Source of the DNA: Verrucomicrobiaceae bacterium
GTDB taxonomy: Bacteria; Verrucomicrobiota; Verrucomicrobiia; Verrucomicrobiales; Verrucomicrobiaceae
Length of the DNA: 51,200 nucleotides
Assembly (NCBI GenBank): GCA_027487315.1
Contig: JAIYDW010000032.1
Coordinates: 1 to 51,200, forward strand
Direction: 5' to 3'
Part shown: positions 42,855 to 51,200 of the stretch, piece after piece
Layout of the letters: each line of letters opens with the position of its first letter
Numbering within the stretch: the stretch's first letter is position 1
Position numbers and translations under genes: made by a program
Notes under the pieces: model-generated
Told to the model about the DNA's origin: nothing
What the model saw: only the letters and a program-made list of their open reading frames with translations
Database searches by the model: none

Positions 42855-45800
42855 ATGACATCTCGCATAGTGTTACCCATCCTCCTCATGGCTTCAGCCG
42901 GCCTCGCCGACGTCCGCCTCCCAGCCATCATCTCCGACCACATGGTTGTCCAGGCCGACGCCAAAGTCCCCCTCTGGGGCTGGGCCGACGCCGGCGAATC
43001 CATCACCGTTTCCCTCGCCGGCAAGTCCGCCACCGCCACCCCCGGCCCCGATGGCAAATGGCTCGCCACCCTGCCCCCGATGCCCGTCAGCGCCGCCCCG
43101 CAAATCCTCACCATCCAGGGCAAAAACACCCTCACTATCCAGGACGTCCTCATCGGCGAAGTCTGGCTCGGCTCCGGCCAGTCCAACATGGCCATGTCCG
43201 TCGCCAGCTCCCGCGACTTCGACAAAGAAAAAGCCGCTGCCCAACTCCCCCTCATCCGCATGTTCACCGTCGAACGCGCCTCCACCACCGAACCGCAGGC
43301 CGACTGCAAAGGCCAATGGACCCTCTGCTCGCCCGACACCGTCGGCACCTTCTCCGCCACCGCCTACTTCTTCGGCCGCGAACTCCATCGCGCCCTCAAA
43401 CAACCCGTCGGCCTCATCAACTCCTCCTGGGGCGGCACCGCCGTCGAAGCCTGGGCCAGCGAGGAAGCGCAATCCAAACTCCCCGACTACCCCACCATCC
43501 TCGCTCCCTGGAAAGAGGCCACCGCCAAACCCTACGACGAAGCCCAAGCCAAAGCCAACTACGACACCGCCCTCGCCAAGTGGAAGGAAGCCGTCAAAAT
43601 CGCCAAGGCCGAGAAAAAAACCGCCCCTCGCGCCCCCAAGCCCCCTCTCAATCCCCGCCTCGAACCCAATCATCCCGCCAACCTCTACAACGGCATGATC
43701 GCCCCGATCATCCCCTACGCCTTCCGCGGCGCCATCTGGTATCAAGGTGAAAGCAACGCCAGCAAACCCTTCGCCCACCTCTACGGCCTCCAGTTGACCA
43801 CCCTCATCAAAGACTGGCGCACCCGCTGGGGCCATGAGTTCCCCTTCGCCTGGGTCCAACTCCCCGACTTCAAAGCCCCCCAGCAGGCCCCCGTCGAACT
43901 CTACCAATCCTGGCCCGTCATCCGCGAACAAATGCTGAAAACCCTCAGCCTCCCCAAAACCGGCATGGCCATCACCCTCGGCCTCGGCGAGGAAAAAGAC
44001 ATCCACCCCAAAAACAAACAAGGCATCGGCCAGCGCCTCTCCCTCTGGGCCCTCGGTGAAGTCTATGGCCAAAAAATCCCCGCCACCTCCGGTCCCCTCC
44101 TCCAAAATCACACCGTCAAAGGCGCCTCCATCGTCCTCACCTTCGACCACACCGGCACCGGCCTCCGCTCCAAAAACGGTGGCGACTCCCTAACCGGTTT
44201 CGCCATCGCCGGCGCCGACAAACGCTTCGTCACCGCCAACGCCCGCCTCATCAACGGCCGCGTCGTCGTCGCCTCCCCCGACGTCAAAGAGCCCGTCGCC
44301 GTCCGCTACGCCTGGGCAGACAACCCCGTTTGGTCCCTCGAAAACAGCGCCGGCCTCCCCGCCTCCCCCTTCCGCACCGACGACTGGGAAATCGATCTCA
44401 AACTCCCCGCCCTCATCTCCGACCACATGGTCATCCAGGCCGGCCAACCCTTCTACGTCTGGGGCTGGGCCAAACCCGGCGACGCCGTCACCGTCTCCAT
44501 CGCCGATCAATCCGGCTCCACCACCGCCGTCTCCGATGGCACCTGGCGCGTCCGCCTCGGCAAACTCGCCGCCAGCGACAAGCCCCAGCAACTCTCCGTC
44601 AAAGGCCGCTCCACCCTCACCGTCAACGACGTCCTCGTCGGCGAAGTCTGGCTCGCCTCCGGCCAGTCCAACATGGCCTTCCAATTCAAAAGCAGCCAAT
44701 ACCCCGAAGCCGAATCCGCCGCCGCCAACCTCCCCTCCATCCGCATGTTCACCGTCAAACAACATGCCACCCGCATCCCCCAGGCCGACTGCCAGGGCGA
44801 ATGGATCGTCGCCTCCCGTGATGCCGTCCAATCCTTCTCCGCCGTCGCCTGGTTCTTCGGCAAAGACCTCCACCAAAAACTCAAAACCCCCGTCGGCATG
44901 ATCAACTCCTCCTGGGGCGGCACCGACATCGCCGCCTGGACCAGCGAAGACGCCCAACTCAAAGTCCCCGCCCTCAAAACCAACATCGATGCCTGGCTCA
45001 AAAAAGCCGCCACCTTCGACGAAACCGCCGCCAAAGCCGCCCACGCCAAAAGCCTCGCCGCCTACAAAGAAGCCGCTGCCAAAGCCAAAACCGCCGGCAC
45101 CCCCGCTCCCCGCGCCCCCCGCTACGAACCCCACCCCGACATCTACCAAAACCGTCCCGCCAATCTCTACAACGGCATGATCGCCCCCCTCCTCCCCTAC
45201 ACCCTTCGCGGCGCCATCTGGTATCAGGGCGAGCACAACTGCGCCACCCTCGAAAAAGCCTCCCTCTACGCCACCCAACTCCCCCTCCTCGTCCAGGACT
45301 GGCGCAACAAATGGCGCGCCAACTTCCCCTTCGCCTGGGTCCAACTCCCCGGCTACGAACCCGCCAGCTTCCGCCCACTCGTCCGCGAAGCCATGCTCAA
45401 ATCCCTCTCCGTCCCCAACACCGGCATGGCCATCACCGTCGATGTCGGCGAAGCCAACGACAACCATCCCAAGGACAAAAAGTCCGTCGGCGACCGCCTC
45501 TCCCTCTGGGCACAAGCCCGCGTCTACCGTCAAAAAGTCCCCGCCTTCTCCGGCCCGCTCCCCCTCAGCCATGAGATCAAAGGCAACCAAATCCTGCTCA
45601 AGTTCGACCACGCCCAGACCGGCCTCAAAGCCCACGGCGACAAAGTGGAAGGCTTCCTCATCGCCGGCGCCGACCAGCAATGGAAACCCGCCACCGCCCA
45701 AATCGTCGGCCGCGACGTCATCGTCTCCCACCCCGACATCCCCCAGCCCACCGCCGTCCGCTACGGCTGGGCCAGCAACCCCACCGGCAACCTCTTCAAC

Positions 45801-45860
45801 AACGCCGGCCTCCCCGCCTCCCCCTTCCGCACCGACACCTGGGAACTCACCGCCAACTAG
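42855..45860 (+). CDS. fused double sialate O-acetylesterase-type SGNH enzyme
   Basis: A 1001-residue exported protein with two complete modules of the sialate 9-O-acetylesterase family, normally about 480-520 residues each. The start at 42855 (MTSRIVLPILLMASAGLADV) is a signal peptide. Module 1 has GSGQSNM (Ser near 109), SWGGT, WYQGESN and GEEKDIHPKN (His near 383). Module 2, from about residue 514, has ASGQSNM (Ser near 604), SWGGT, WYQGEHN (His where Ser is usual) and GEANDNHPKD (His near 871). Each module begins ISDHMV. The modules are similar along their whole length, so they arose by tandem duplication. Both keep the Ser/His residues, so both may be active on acetylated sugars. Confidence 0.92.
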   Translation: MTSRIVLPILLMASAGLADVRLPAIISDHMVVQADAKVPLWGWADAGESITVSLAGKSATATPGPDGKWLATLPPMPVSAAPQILTIQGKNTLTIQDVLIGEVWLGSGQSNMAMSVASSRDFDKEKAAAQLPLIRMFTVERASTTEPQADCKGQWTLCSPDTVGTFSATAYFFGRELHRALKQPVGLINSSWGGTAVEAWASEEAQSKLPDYPTILAPWKEATAKPYDEAQAKANYDTALAKWKEAVKIAKAEKKTAPRAPKPPLNPRLEPNHPANLYNGMIAPIIPYAFRGAIWYQGESNASKPFAHLYGLQLTTLIKDWRTRWGHEFPFAWVQLPDFKAPQQAPVELYQSWPVIREQMLKTLSLPKTGMAITLGLGEEKDIHPKNKQGIGQRLSLWALGEVYGQKIPATSGPLLQNHTVKGASIVLTFDHTGTGLRSKNGGDSLTGFAIAGADKRFVTANARLINGRVVVASPDVKEPVAVRYAWADNPVWSLENSAGLPASPFRTDDWEIDLKLPALISDHMVIQAGQPFYVWGWAKPGDAVTVSIADQSGSTTAVSDGTWRVRLGKLAASDKPQQLSVKGRSTLTVNDVLVGEVWLASGQSNMAFQFKSSQYPEAESAAANLPSIRMFTVKQHATRIPQADCQGEWIVASRDAVQSFSAVAWFFGKDLHQKLKTPVGMINSSWGGTDIAAWTSEDAQLKVPALKTNIDAWLKKAATFDETAAKAAHAKSLAAYKEAAAKAKTAGTPAPRAPRYEPHPDIYQNRPANLYNGMIAPLLPYTLRGAIWYQGEHNCATLEKASLYATQLPLLVQDWRNKWRANFPFAWVQLPGYEPASFRPLVREAMLKSLSVPNTGMAITVDVGEANDNHPKDKKSVGDRLSLWAQARVYRQKVPAFSGPLPLSHEIKGNQILLKFDHAQTGLKAHGDKVEGFLIAGADQQWKPATAQIVGRDVIVSHPDIPQPTAVRYGWASNPTGNLFNNAGLPASPFRTDTWELTAN

Positions 45861-45883
45861 CGCCTTCCCCCCACCCAAGGAGT

Positions 45884-45900
45884 GACGGCTTCTAGCCGTC
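45884..45900. repeat. 7-bp stem hairpin after the double esterase gene
   Basis: GACGGCT-TCT-AGCCGTC is a perfect stem with a 3-base loop, 23 bp after the stop codon. There is no T-run. It resembles in layout the hairpin at 34496. Confidence 0.5.
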
Positions 45901-45932
45901 TCCCTTCCCCATCGTCCCTTCCCAACCCCCCC

Positions 45933-45955
45933 GTAGGCGCATTCACCAGAATGCG
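45933..45955. repeat. REP-like palindrome, copy 3
   Basis: Same 23-bp unit as at 19243 and 20795, with one base changed inside the loop region (ATTCACC for ATTCGCC). It lies between the double esterase gene and the convergent hydrolase gene. Confidence 0.7.
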
Positions 45956-46035
45956 ATCCTCATTCGCGTCATTCGCGATTCCCCCTCAGTTCCCCATCTT
46001 CCATCTCCCATCTCCGGCGGCAAATCCGCCTCCCC

Positions 46036-47358
46036 TCACTCCGACCTCAACCCCACCGTATTCACCGCAATCACCCGATACTCCGCCCCCTTCCCCGCCT
46101 CCGCTCCCCGATCCACAAACACCATCTCCACCAGCGGATTCGTCGGCGTATCGCTATACTGCAACCCCTGAAAAATCGGCCGCCCAAACGGATTCACCCC
46201 CTTCTCCGGCACCCTCCCGATCTCCTTCCCATCGCGCTCGATCACAAAGTGCGCCAGCCCGCTCTCGAAGTCCGCCTCCGCCTCCCACATCACCCGGTTC
46301 CCCTCCACCTTCACCTTCGTCGGCGCTGGCGGCCGCGTCCCATCCACCACCTCCGTATCCTTCACATACGCCATCCATGCCTTCGCCACCGCCTCGTTCG
46401 GCAGCCAAATCGCCCGCGTCTTGTCCCCCTCAAACCCACTCTCCGCCACCGCCTCCGTCCCCAGCAAAGGCGCCAAATATGCCCCCTTCACCGGCATCGG
46501 CCTCAGCGCCTCACCCGCCTTCGCTGGTAACCGCGCCTTCAAACACGCATCCAGCCACAGCACCGCCAAATACCGCTGATTCCCGCACTCATGTGCCGTC
46601 AGCGGATCCACCGCCACCCCGATCAACCCACCCCGCGCCCGCACCGCTCCAAAAAACGCCTCGTTCGACGGCCACACCCCCGCAAACCGCCCCTTCTTCT
46701 CCGTCACCCCCTCCTTCGTCCCCGCATTGCACATCATCGGCACCCCCAGCGCCGCCTCCGGCACCGTATGCACCTGAATCGTCGCCCGCTCCGGATTCGC
46801 CGTCAGCAAAGGCACCCCCGACCGCAACCACGCCGCCGCCACCCGCTCCGGATGCAGCAGCGCCATGCCCCCCGCCCAGTGCCCACCCCCGCTGTGTCCC
46901 CAAAGCGCCCACGGCACCGTCGCCAGCTCCGGATGCCCCGACGCCTTGCCCAAATCCTTCAAACACCGCTCAAACGCCGCGCCCGACCCGTTCCTCGGAT
47001 CACACCACATCTGGCACTCCGCCTTGTCCGGTTGCTCATAAGCCGGCGCCAGCAGCGCGCAATCATGCCGCTTCGCCAAAGCCTGCCAGTGCAAATCAAA
47101 CGCCCCCGTCAGACCCGACTTGCACGACCCCTCCCCGCACCCGTGCTGATGCACAATCACCCCCCGCACCTCCTTCACCCCCGGCGGCACCCACATCGTG
47201 TAGTTCACCGGATACACCAGCTCCCCCGCCTTCACCGACCCCTCATACCGCACCCGATAGTAAGGCGGCTTAGCCTCCGGAAACACATCATAAGGCTTCT
47301 GTTGGGCACCCAGTGGCGCCGCCACAACCATCAAGAAAAACGCAAAACGAAACATCAC
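46036..47358 (-). CDS. secreted alpha/beta hydrolase with C-terminal fibronectin-like domain
   Basis: A 440-residue exported protein (signal [19 protein letters not shown]; start 47358 or 47355). Residues about 25-300 form a hydrolase with HQHGCGEG as a possible oxyanion element, [11 protein letters not shown] (Ser near 171) as nucleophile elbow and HECGNQRY near 255 as a possible catalytic His. The last 100 residues look like a fibronectin type III domain ([33 protein letters not shown]). Four or more cysteines in the hydrolase (CDPRNG, ECQMWC) may form disulfides. The family resembles PHB-depolymerase-like or plant-type esterases; the substrate is unknown. Confidence 0.82.
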   Translation of the reverse strand: MMFRFAFFLMVVAAPLGAQQKPYDVFPEAKPPYYRVRYEGSVKAGELVYPVNYTMWVPPGVKEVRGVIVHQHGCGEGSCKSGLTGAFDLHWQALAKRHDCALLAPAYEQPDKAECQMWCDPRNGSGAAFERCLKDLGKASGHPELATVPWALWGHSGGGHWAGGMALLHPERVAAAWLRSGVPLLTANPERATIQVHTVPEAALGVPMMCNAGTKEGVTEKKGRFAGVWPSNEAFFGAVRARGGLIGVAVDPLTAHECGNQRYLAVLWLDACLKARLPAKAGEALRPMPVKGAYLAPLLGTEAVAESGFEGDKTRAIWLPNEAVAKAWMAYVKDTEVVDGTRPPAPTKVKVEGNRVMWEAEADFESGLAHFVIERDGKEIGRVPEKGVNPFGRPIFQGLQYSDTPTNPLVEMVFVDRGAEAGKGAEYRVIAVNTVGLRSE

Positions 47359-47402
47359 AGTGAACCCAAACGCCCCTCACGGCCCCCACCCTTCAGCAAA
47401 CC

Positions 47403-47843
47403 TCATTTCCCCTCCACCGGCATCTTGCACGACTGCCAAGCCAAAAACTTCCACTCCCCGCCCTCCTTCCGCCACACCGCCAGATACGACAGCACCGCAT
47501 CCATCTGCCCCTTCGCCGACACCGCCTGCACCCGCGCCCGCCCCGTCATCAACGCCACCCCCGGTGCGGGAAACGTGAACTTCCGCTCCTCATAATCGAT
47601 CCCCACATACTTCGTCTTCCCAGTCGTCAAAGCCTCCACAAACGCCGCCTTCGTATCCACCACCCCGCTCGAATGCGCATAATGCAGCTCATCCGAAAGC
47701 ACCTTCTCAAGACTCGCCTTGTCCGCCGCCTTCATCGCCGCCACCCGCACCTCATCCGCCGCAATCAACGCCGCCACATCCTCCGCCCCAGCAGGCATCA
47801 CCATACCCAAAACCAACACAACAAAAAAAGCTCTCAAGGTCAT
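47403..47843 (-). CDS. secreted NTF2-like / DUF4440-type protein
   Basis: A 146-residue protein with a signal peptide (MTLRAFFVVLVLGMVMPAGAED; start 47843). The rest has the cone-shaped NTF2-like layout: long N-terminal helix (AALIAADEVRVAAMKAADKASLEKVLSDELHYAHSSG), then four strands with YLAVWRKEGGEWKFLAWQS at the end, the hallmark of DUF4440. The longer frame from 47900 adds Trp/Gly-rich residues that do not look real. These small proteins may bind a ligand or act as hydrolases. It follows the hydrolase gene in map order, 44 bp before it, so the two may be co-transcribed. Confidence 0.82.
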   Translation of the reverse strand: MTLRAFFVVLVLGMVMPAGAEDVAALIAADEVRVAAMKAADKASLEKVLSDELHYAHSSGVVDTKAAFVEALTTGKTKYVGIDYEERKFTFPAPGVALMTGRARVQAVSAKGQMDAVLSYLAVWRKEGGEWKFLAWQSCKMPVEGK

Positions 47844-48094
47844 CCCCCCATTCCACCACCCACCCCCACCCCAATCAACCCAAAAATACACCCCCTCCAC
47901 ACGTAACTCCTAACGCCGCCCCCCTTGGACTGCTGCAGCCCGCTGCAGCTTTCCCCCAGCCAGCCCGCTGGCGCCCCAATGCGGCAAAGCCGCCACTTCC
48001 CCCACTCACCACTCACCACTCCCCACTCCCCACTCTCCCACCTCGAACCCCACTTGCATTCCCCCCCCTCCTCGCCACTCCTTAATCCTCCCGC

Positions 48095-49531
48095 GTGGTC
48101 TTCAGTTCCCACATCTTCATCTTCTACTTCCTGCCGCTCGTCGTCGGCATTTACTACCTCCTGCTCTGGTCCGGCACCAGCACCACCCTCCGCCACCTCT
48201 TCCTCACCTGCGCCGGCATGGTCTTCTACGGCTGGTGGAACCCCTGGTTCGTGCTGCTCATGCTCGGCACCACCACCCTCGACTACAACCTCGGCCGCAT
48301 GATCACCAACGCGGGCGACAACCAAGCCCGCCGCAAACTCGGCGTCATCCTCTCCGTCGTCTCCAACCTCGGCGCCCTCGCCTTCTTCAAATACACCTCC
48401 CTCGCCATCGAGACCACCCAGTCTCTCTCCACCTGGCTCGGCGGTGGTGACATCGCCGTCCCTGACTTCTTCCGCAACATCATCCTCCCCGCAGGCATCT
48501 CCTTCTACGTCTTCCAGAGCCTCAGCTACTGCATCGACCTCTACCGCGGCCATGCCAAACCCGCCGAATCCTTCCTCGACTTCACCTGCTTCGTCTCCCT
48601 CTTCCCCCACCTCGTCGCCGGCCCCATCGTCCGCTACAGCATCATCGCCCATCAAATGCGGCACCGGGAGCATTCCATCGAGAAATTCTCCCTCGGCCTC
48701 ACCCGCTTCGGCTTCGGACTCGCCAAAAAAATCCTTCTCGCGGATCCCATGGGCCTCATCGCCGACGCCGCCTTCGGAGCTGGCGACGGCAACCTCTCCG
48801 CCTTCGTCGCCTGGGCCGGCGTCCTCGCCTACGCCTTTCAAATTTACTTCGACTTCTCCGCCTACTCCGACATGGCCATCGGCCTCGCCAAACTCCTCGG
48901 CTTCTACTTCATCGAAAACTTCGACTCCCCCTACAAATCCGCCTCCATCACCGAATTCTGGCGCCGCTGGCACATCTCCCTCTCCACCTTCCTCCGCGAC
49001 TACCTCTACATCCCCCTCGGCGGCAACCGCCTCGGCACCGCCCGCACCTACTTCAACCTCATGGCCGTCATGGTCATCGGCGGCCTCTGGCACGGCGCCC
49101 AGTGGACCTTCGTCATCTGGGGCGCCATCCACGGCCTCATGCTCTCCTGGGAGCGCCTCACCGCCAACCGCGGCTGGTTCAAAGGCACCCCACGCCCTCT
49201 CAAAATCGCCTTCACCTTCACCATCGTCCTCTTCACCTGGGTCTTCTTCCGCGCTGAAAACTTCGACGTCGCCGCCCGCTACCTCGCCGCCATGTTCGGC
49301 GCCAACCCCCTCGTCGCCACCGCCCCCCTCCTCGAAGCCCGCATGCTCAGCAACTTCAACGTCATCCAAATCCTCATCGCCTGCTGCGTCGCCTTCATGA
49401 TGCCCAACACCCAGACCATCCTCCACAAATTCGTCCCCTGGAAAGCCGCCGTCGGCCTCCTCCTATTGATCCTCTCCGTCGCCGTCATGTTCGCCCGCGG
49501 CCACAGCCCCTTCCTCTACTTCCAGTTCTAA
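48095..49531 (+). CDS. MBOAT-family O-acyltransferase (AlgI-like)
   Basis: A 478-residue multi-pass membrane enzyme that moves acetyl groups across the inner membrane for polysaccharide O-acetylation. It starts at GTG 48095 with MVFSSHIFIFYFLPLVVGIYY, typical of AlgI. Family phrases include FYGWWNP, LPAGISFYVFQSLSYCIDLYRG, FPHLVAGPIVRY, FDFSAYSDMAIG and FWRRWHISLSTFLRDYLYIPLGG. The catalytic His is in GGLWHGA near 333. It is followed after 7 bp by the AlgJ/AlgX-like gene, so the two make a transfer cassette. The upstream gap 47901-48094 shows no gene. The polymer could be an exopolysaccharide or cell-wall component. Confidence 0.95.
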   Translation: MVFSSHIFIFYFLPLVVGIYYLLLWSGTSTTLRHLFLTCAGMVFYGWWNPWFVLLMLGTTTLDYNLGRMITNAGDNQARRKLGVILSVVSNLGALAFFKYTSLAIETTQSLSTWLGGGDIAVPDFFRNIILPAGISFYVFQSLSYCIDLYRGHAKPAESFLDFTCFVSLFPHLVAGPIVRYSIIAHQMRHREHSIEKFSLGLTRFGFGLAKKILLADPMGLIADAAFGAGDGNLSAFVAWAGVLAYAFQIYFDFSAYSDMAIGLAKLLGFYFIENFDSPYKSASITEFWRRWHISLSTFLRDYLYIPLGGNRLGTARTYFNLMAVMVIGGLWHGAQWTFVIWGAIHGLMLSWERLTANRGWFKGTPRPLKIAFTFTIVLFTWVFFRAENFDVAARYLAAMFGANPLVATAPLLEARMLSNFNVIQILIACCVAFMMPNTQTILHKFVPWKAAVGLLLLILSVAVMFARGHSPFLYFQF

Positions 49532-49538
49532 CCCCACC

Positions 49539-51200
49539 ATGCGCAACCCCTTCGAAGACGAAAAGGACCTCACCGACTACCGCGTGAGCCGCCGCTCCGC
49601 CATCGTGCTGAGCGCCCTCTTCCTCCTCGCCATCACCTTGCCCCCTCTCGGCGACTTCCTCTACAAAGCCGCCACCGGCCAGCTCGCCACCTCCCCCGTC
49701 GTCCGCCTCCTCAGCTACAACCCCAAAACCGGCCCCACCCTCCACGAACACCTCCTCAGCGTCGAACGCTCCCTCACCGACCTCCCCTACGCCAAAACCA
49801 TCCGCCGCCAGACCCAATACGCCCTCACCGCCTGGGCTGGCGAAGGCAACCTGAAAGTCCACCCCGGCAACAACGGCTGGCTCTTCTACCGCCCCGAACT
49901 CGCCGCCCTCAACGGCTGGGGCCCCATCAAAAAACAGCCCTTCTCCGTCATGAAGGACCCCGCCCTCGGCAAACTCAAACCCGCCCGCGAACTCATCCTC
50001 CAGTTCGCCGCCGACCTCAAAGCCCGCGGCATCCCCCTCCTCCTCGTCCCCCTCCCCGTCAAACCCATGCTCTACCACGAGCACCTCCTCAACAAAACCC
50101 CCGACGAACCCCTCCGCCACCCCGACCAACTCGCCTTCTACGACCAACTCCGCTCCGCCGGCATCGACGTCCTCGACCTCACCCAACCCCTCTACGACCT
50201 CAAAAAACGCTATCCCCTCTTCCTCAAGCAGGACACCCACTGGACCCCCGAGGCCATGAAAAAATCGGCCGAACTCGTCGCCGCCCACATCAAAAAAACC
50301 CACCCCGCCCTGCTCCAAACCGAAACCACCCCCCGCATTGACGCCCGCATCCACGACCGCACCGCCCTCGGCGACCTCGTCAACCTCCTCGACCTCCCCC
50401 ACCCCGAAACCCTCTACCAAAAAGAACCCGCCCAGCTCGTCTCCATCGCCGGCCTCGACCCCCTCACCACCGCCCCCATCTCCCTCCTCGGCGACAGCTT
50501 CGTCAACATCTACACCGACCCCACCCTCGGCTTCGAAGACCCCGCCACCCCCGGCGCAGACCCCGCGCCCCCCATGAACGCCGGCTTCGCCTCCCAGCTC
50601 GCCCTCCTCCTCGGCCAGCCCCTCGACGTCATCGCCAAAAACGGCGCCGGCACCACCGCCACCCGCCGCGAATTCGCCTCCCGCCCTGACGACATCGTCC
50701 GCGCCAAAAAACTCGTCATCTGGGTCATCGCCTCCCGCGACCTCCTCTACTCCCCCACCGCCGCCCGCGAAGCCAACATCGAATGGGACACCGTCACCTT
50801 CAACCCCAACACCTCCAAACCCGCCCCCGACCCCACCAGCGACCTCGCCACCCCCACCACCGAAGGCAAAGTCATCGTCGAAGCCGAACTCCTCATCAAG
50901 TCCACCAACCAAAGCCCCGACGCCACCCCCTACCCCGACGCCCTCCACACCGCCCTCTACCGAGTCAAAAAAGTCATCGCCGGCACCTTCGACCCCGAAA
51001 CCAACTGGCAGGCCATCCAGTGGACCTTCAAAAAGAAAGAGATGCAACCCACCGCCGCCTTCACCCCCGGCCAAACCTACCGCCTCACCCTCGTCCCCTG
51101 GGACACCCAAACCGCCCTGCAAACCCTCAACCGCAGCGCCGACAAAACCGACGAAGACGACTTCCTCGCCGAACGCTGGTTCATCGAATCCGCCGAACCC
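49539..51200 (+). CDS. AlgJ/AlgX-like O-acetyltransferase partner, 3' end beyond window
   Basis: At least 554 residues, with no stop before the window ends. ATG 49539 follows the acyltransferase stop by 7 bp. The N-terminus is cytoplasmic, then one membrane helix (AIVLSALFLLAITLPPLGDFLY). The exported part has the AlgX/AlgJ SGNH-like signature: NGWLFYRPEL near 108, DTHWTPEAM with Asp232/His234, and LLGDSFVN near 318 with the likely nucleophile Ser. These proteins receive acetyl groups from the MBOAT enzyme and place them on a polymer. Residues from about 430 form an additional region that does not belong to the core and has beta-like repeats (EGKVIVEAELLIKST). A long reading frame on the other strand is a shadow of the C-rich code. 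Confidence 0.9.
   Translation, partial: MRNPFEDEKDLTDYRVSRRSAIVLSALFLLAITLPPLGDFLYKAATGQLATSPVVRLLSYNPKTGPTLHEHLLSVERSLTDLPYAKTIRRQTQYALTAWAGEGNLKVHPGNNGWLFYRPELAALNGWGPIKKQPFSVMKDPALGKLKPARELILQFAADLKARGIPLLLVPLPVKPMLYHEHLLNKTPDEPLRHPDQLAFYDQLRSAGIDVLDLTQPLYDLKKRYPLFLKQDTHWTPEAMKKSAELVAAHIKKTHPALLQTETTPRIDARIHDRTALGDLVNLLDLPHPETLYQKEPAQLVSIAGLDPLTTAPISLLGDSFVNIYTDPTLGFEDPATPGADPAPPMNAGFASQLALLLGQPLDVIAKNGAGTTATRREFASRPDDIVRAKKLVIWVIASRDLLYSPTAAREANIEWDTVTFNPNTSKPAPDPTSDLATPTTEGKVIVEAELLIKSTNQSPDATPYPDALHTALYRVKKVIAGTFDPETNWQAIQWTFKKKEMQPTAAFTPGQTYRLTLVPWDTQTALQTLNRSADKTDEDDFLAERWFIESAEP

Noticed and set aside
47840-49426. 528-codon reverse-strand frame opposite the MBOAT gene
   Set aside because: Acidic Gly/Val/Glu repeat without domains; the forward frame is a well-conserved acyltransferase.
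49485-51122. 545-codon reverse-strand frame near the window end
   Set aside because: It is the shadow of the AlgX-like forward gene, which has clear motifs and follows its partner by 7 bp.
1-51200. CRISPR array, rRNA operon, replication origin
   Set aside because: No regularly spaced repeats, no rRNA sequence and no DnaA-box cluster were seen.

Overview
The window looks like a chromosomal segment from a Verrucomicrobia-type bacterium of the PVC group. The best phylum clue is a 50-residue gene (27588-27740) that matches the 'small basic protein' family known from Verrucomicrobia and Chlamydiae. Secreted sulfatases, a CehA-type metallohydrolase, a Tat-exported Gfo/Idh oxidoreductase, sialate O-acetylesterase-type enzymes and Mpl fit the same setting. 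Most genes use C-ending codons very strongly, which opens long false reading frames on the opposite strand. A minority (about 115-5390, 7318-8658, 21541-23882, 41600-42730) have a visibly milder codon bias and may have a different history.

Layout. 1-5.4 kb: tRNA-Ser(CGA), an N-terminally truncated Wzc/BY-kinase-like gene, an integrase-like fragment, a small lipoprotein, an outer-membrane barrel protein, a TolC/NodT-type efflux lipoprotein, a tiny secreted ORF and tRNA-Lys(CTT). 5.5-20.8 kb: secreted catabolic genes (two sulfatases, a CehA/McbA metallohydrolase, two alpha/beta esterases, a Gfo/Idh oxidoreductase) mixed with an Nramp-type transporter, an LRR-kinase, a double DUF481 barrel and a membrane/helical-repeat protein. 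20.8-24.2 kb: a RelB-like/PemK-like toxin-antitoxin pair, an HD-domain protein and a cyclic-nucleotide-domain MscS channel, followed by inverted-repeat elements. 24.2-28.9 kb: housekeeping genes (aconitase, zinc-ribbon protein, small basic protein, RsuA/RluB-type pseudouridine synthase). 28.9-33.1 kb: three leftward genes around a protein that joins a degenerate receiver, a pseudokinase, a membrane helix and a cysteine-free FGE-like domain. 33.1-40 kb: pabB, mpl, a patatin-like protein with an MMPL exporter, and vapBC. 40.1-47.9 kb: a ceramidase-like secreted enzyme, a lower-GC repeat protein, a fused double sialate O-acetylesterase, an alpha/beta hydrolase and an NTF2-like secreted protein. 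48.1-51.2 kb: an MBOAT acyltransferase and an AlgJ/AlgX-like partner that runs off the window end.

The secreted hydrolases suggest breakdown of sulfated and acetylated glycans: sulfatases remove sulfate, esterases and sialate acetylesterases remove acyl groups, and the oxidoreductase handles released sugars. There is no SusC/SusD pair and no glycoside hydrolase in the window. The MBOAT/AlgX pair does the opposite chemistry, adding acetyl groups to an exported polymer.

The most unusual items are the degenerate receiver-pseudokinase-FGE-like protein and its two exported neighbours, a family of short inverted-repeat elements whose CTAG ends supply the stop codons of host genes, a 50-bp copy of the acnA 3' region flanking the channel gene, a sulfatase that keeps its formylglycine motif but lacks other catalytic residues, and the truncated kinase beside tRNA-Ser. 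All calls come from reading the sequence; no database search was run.
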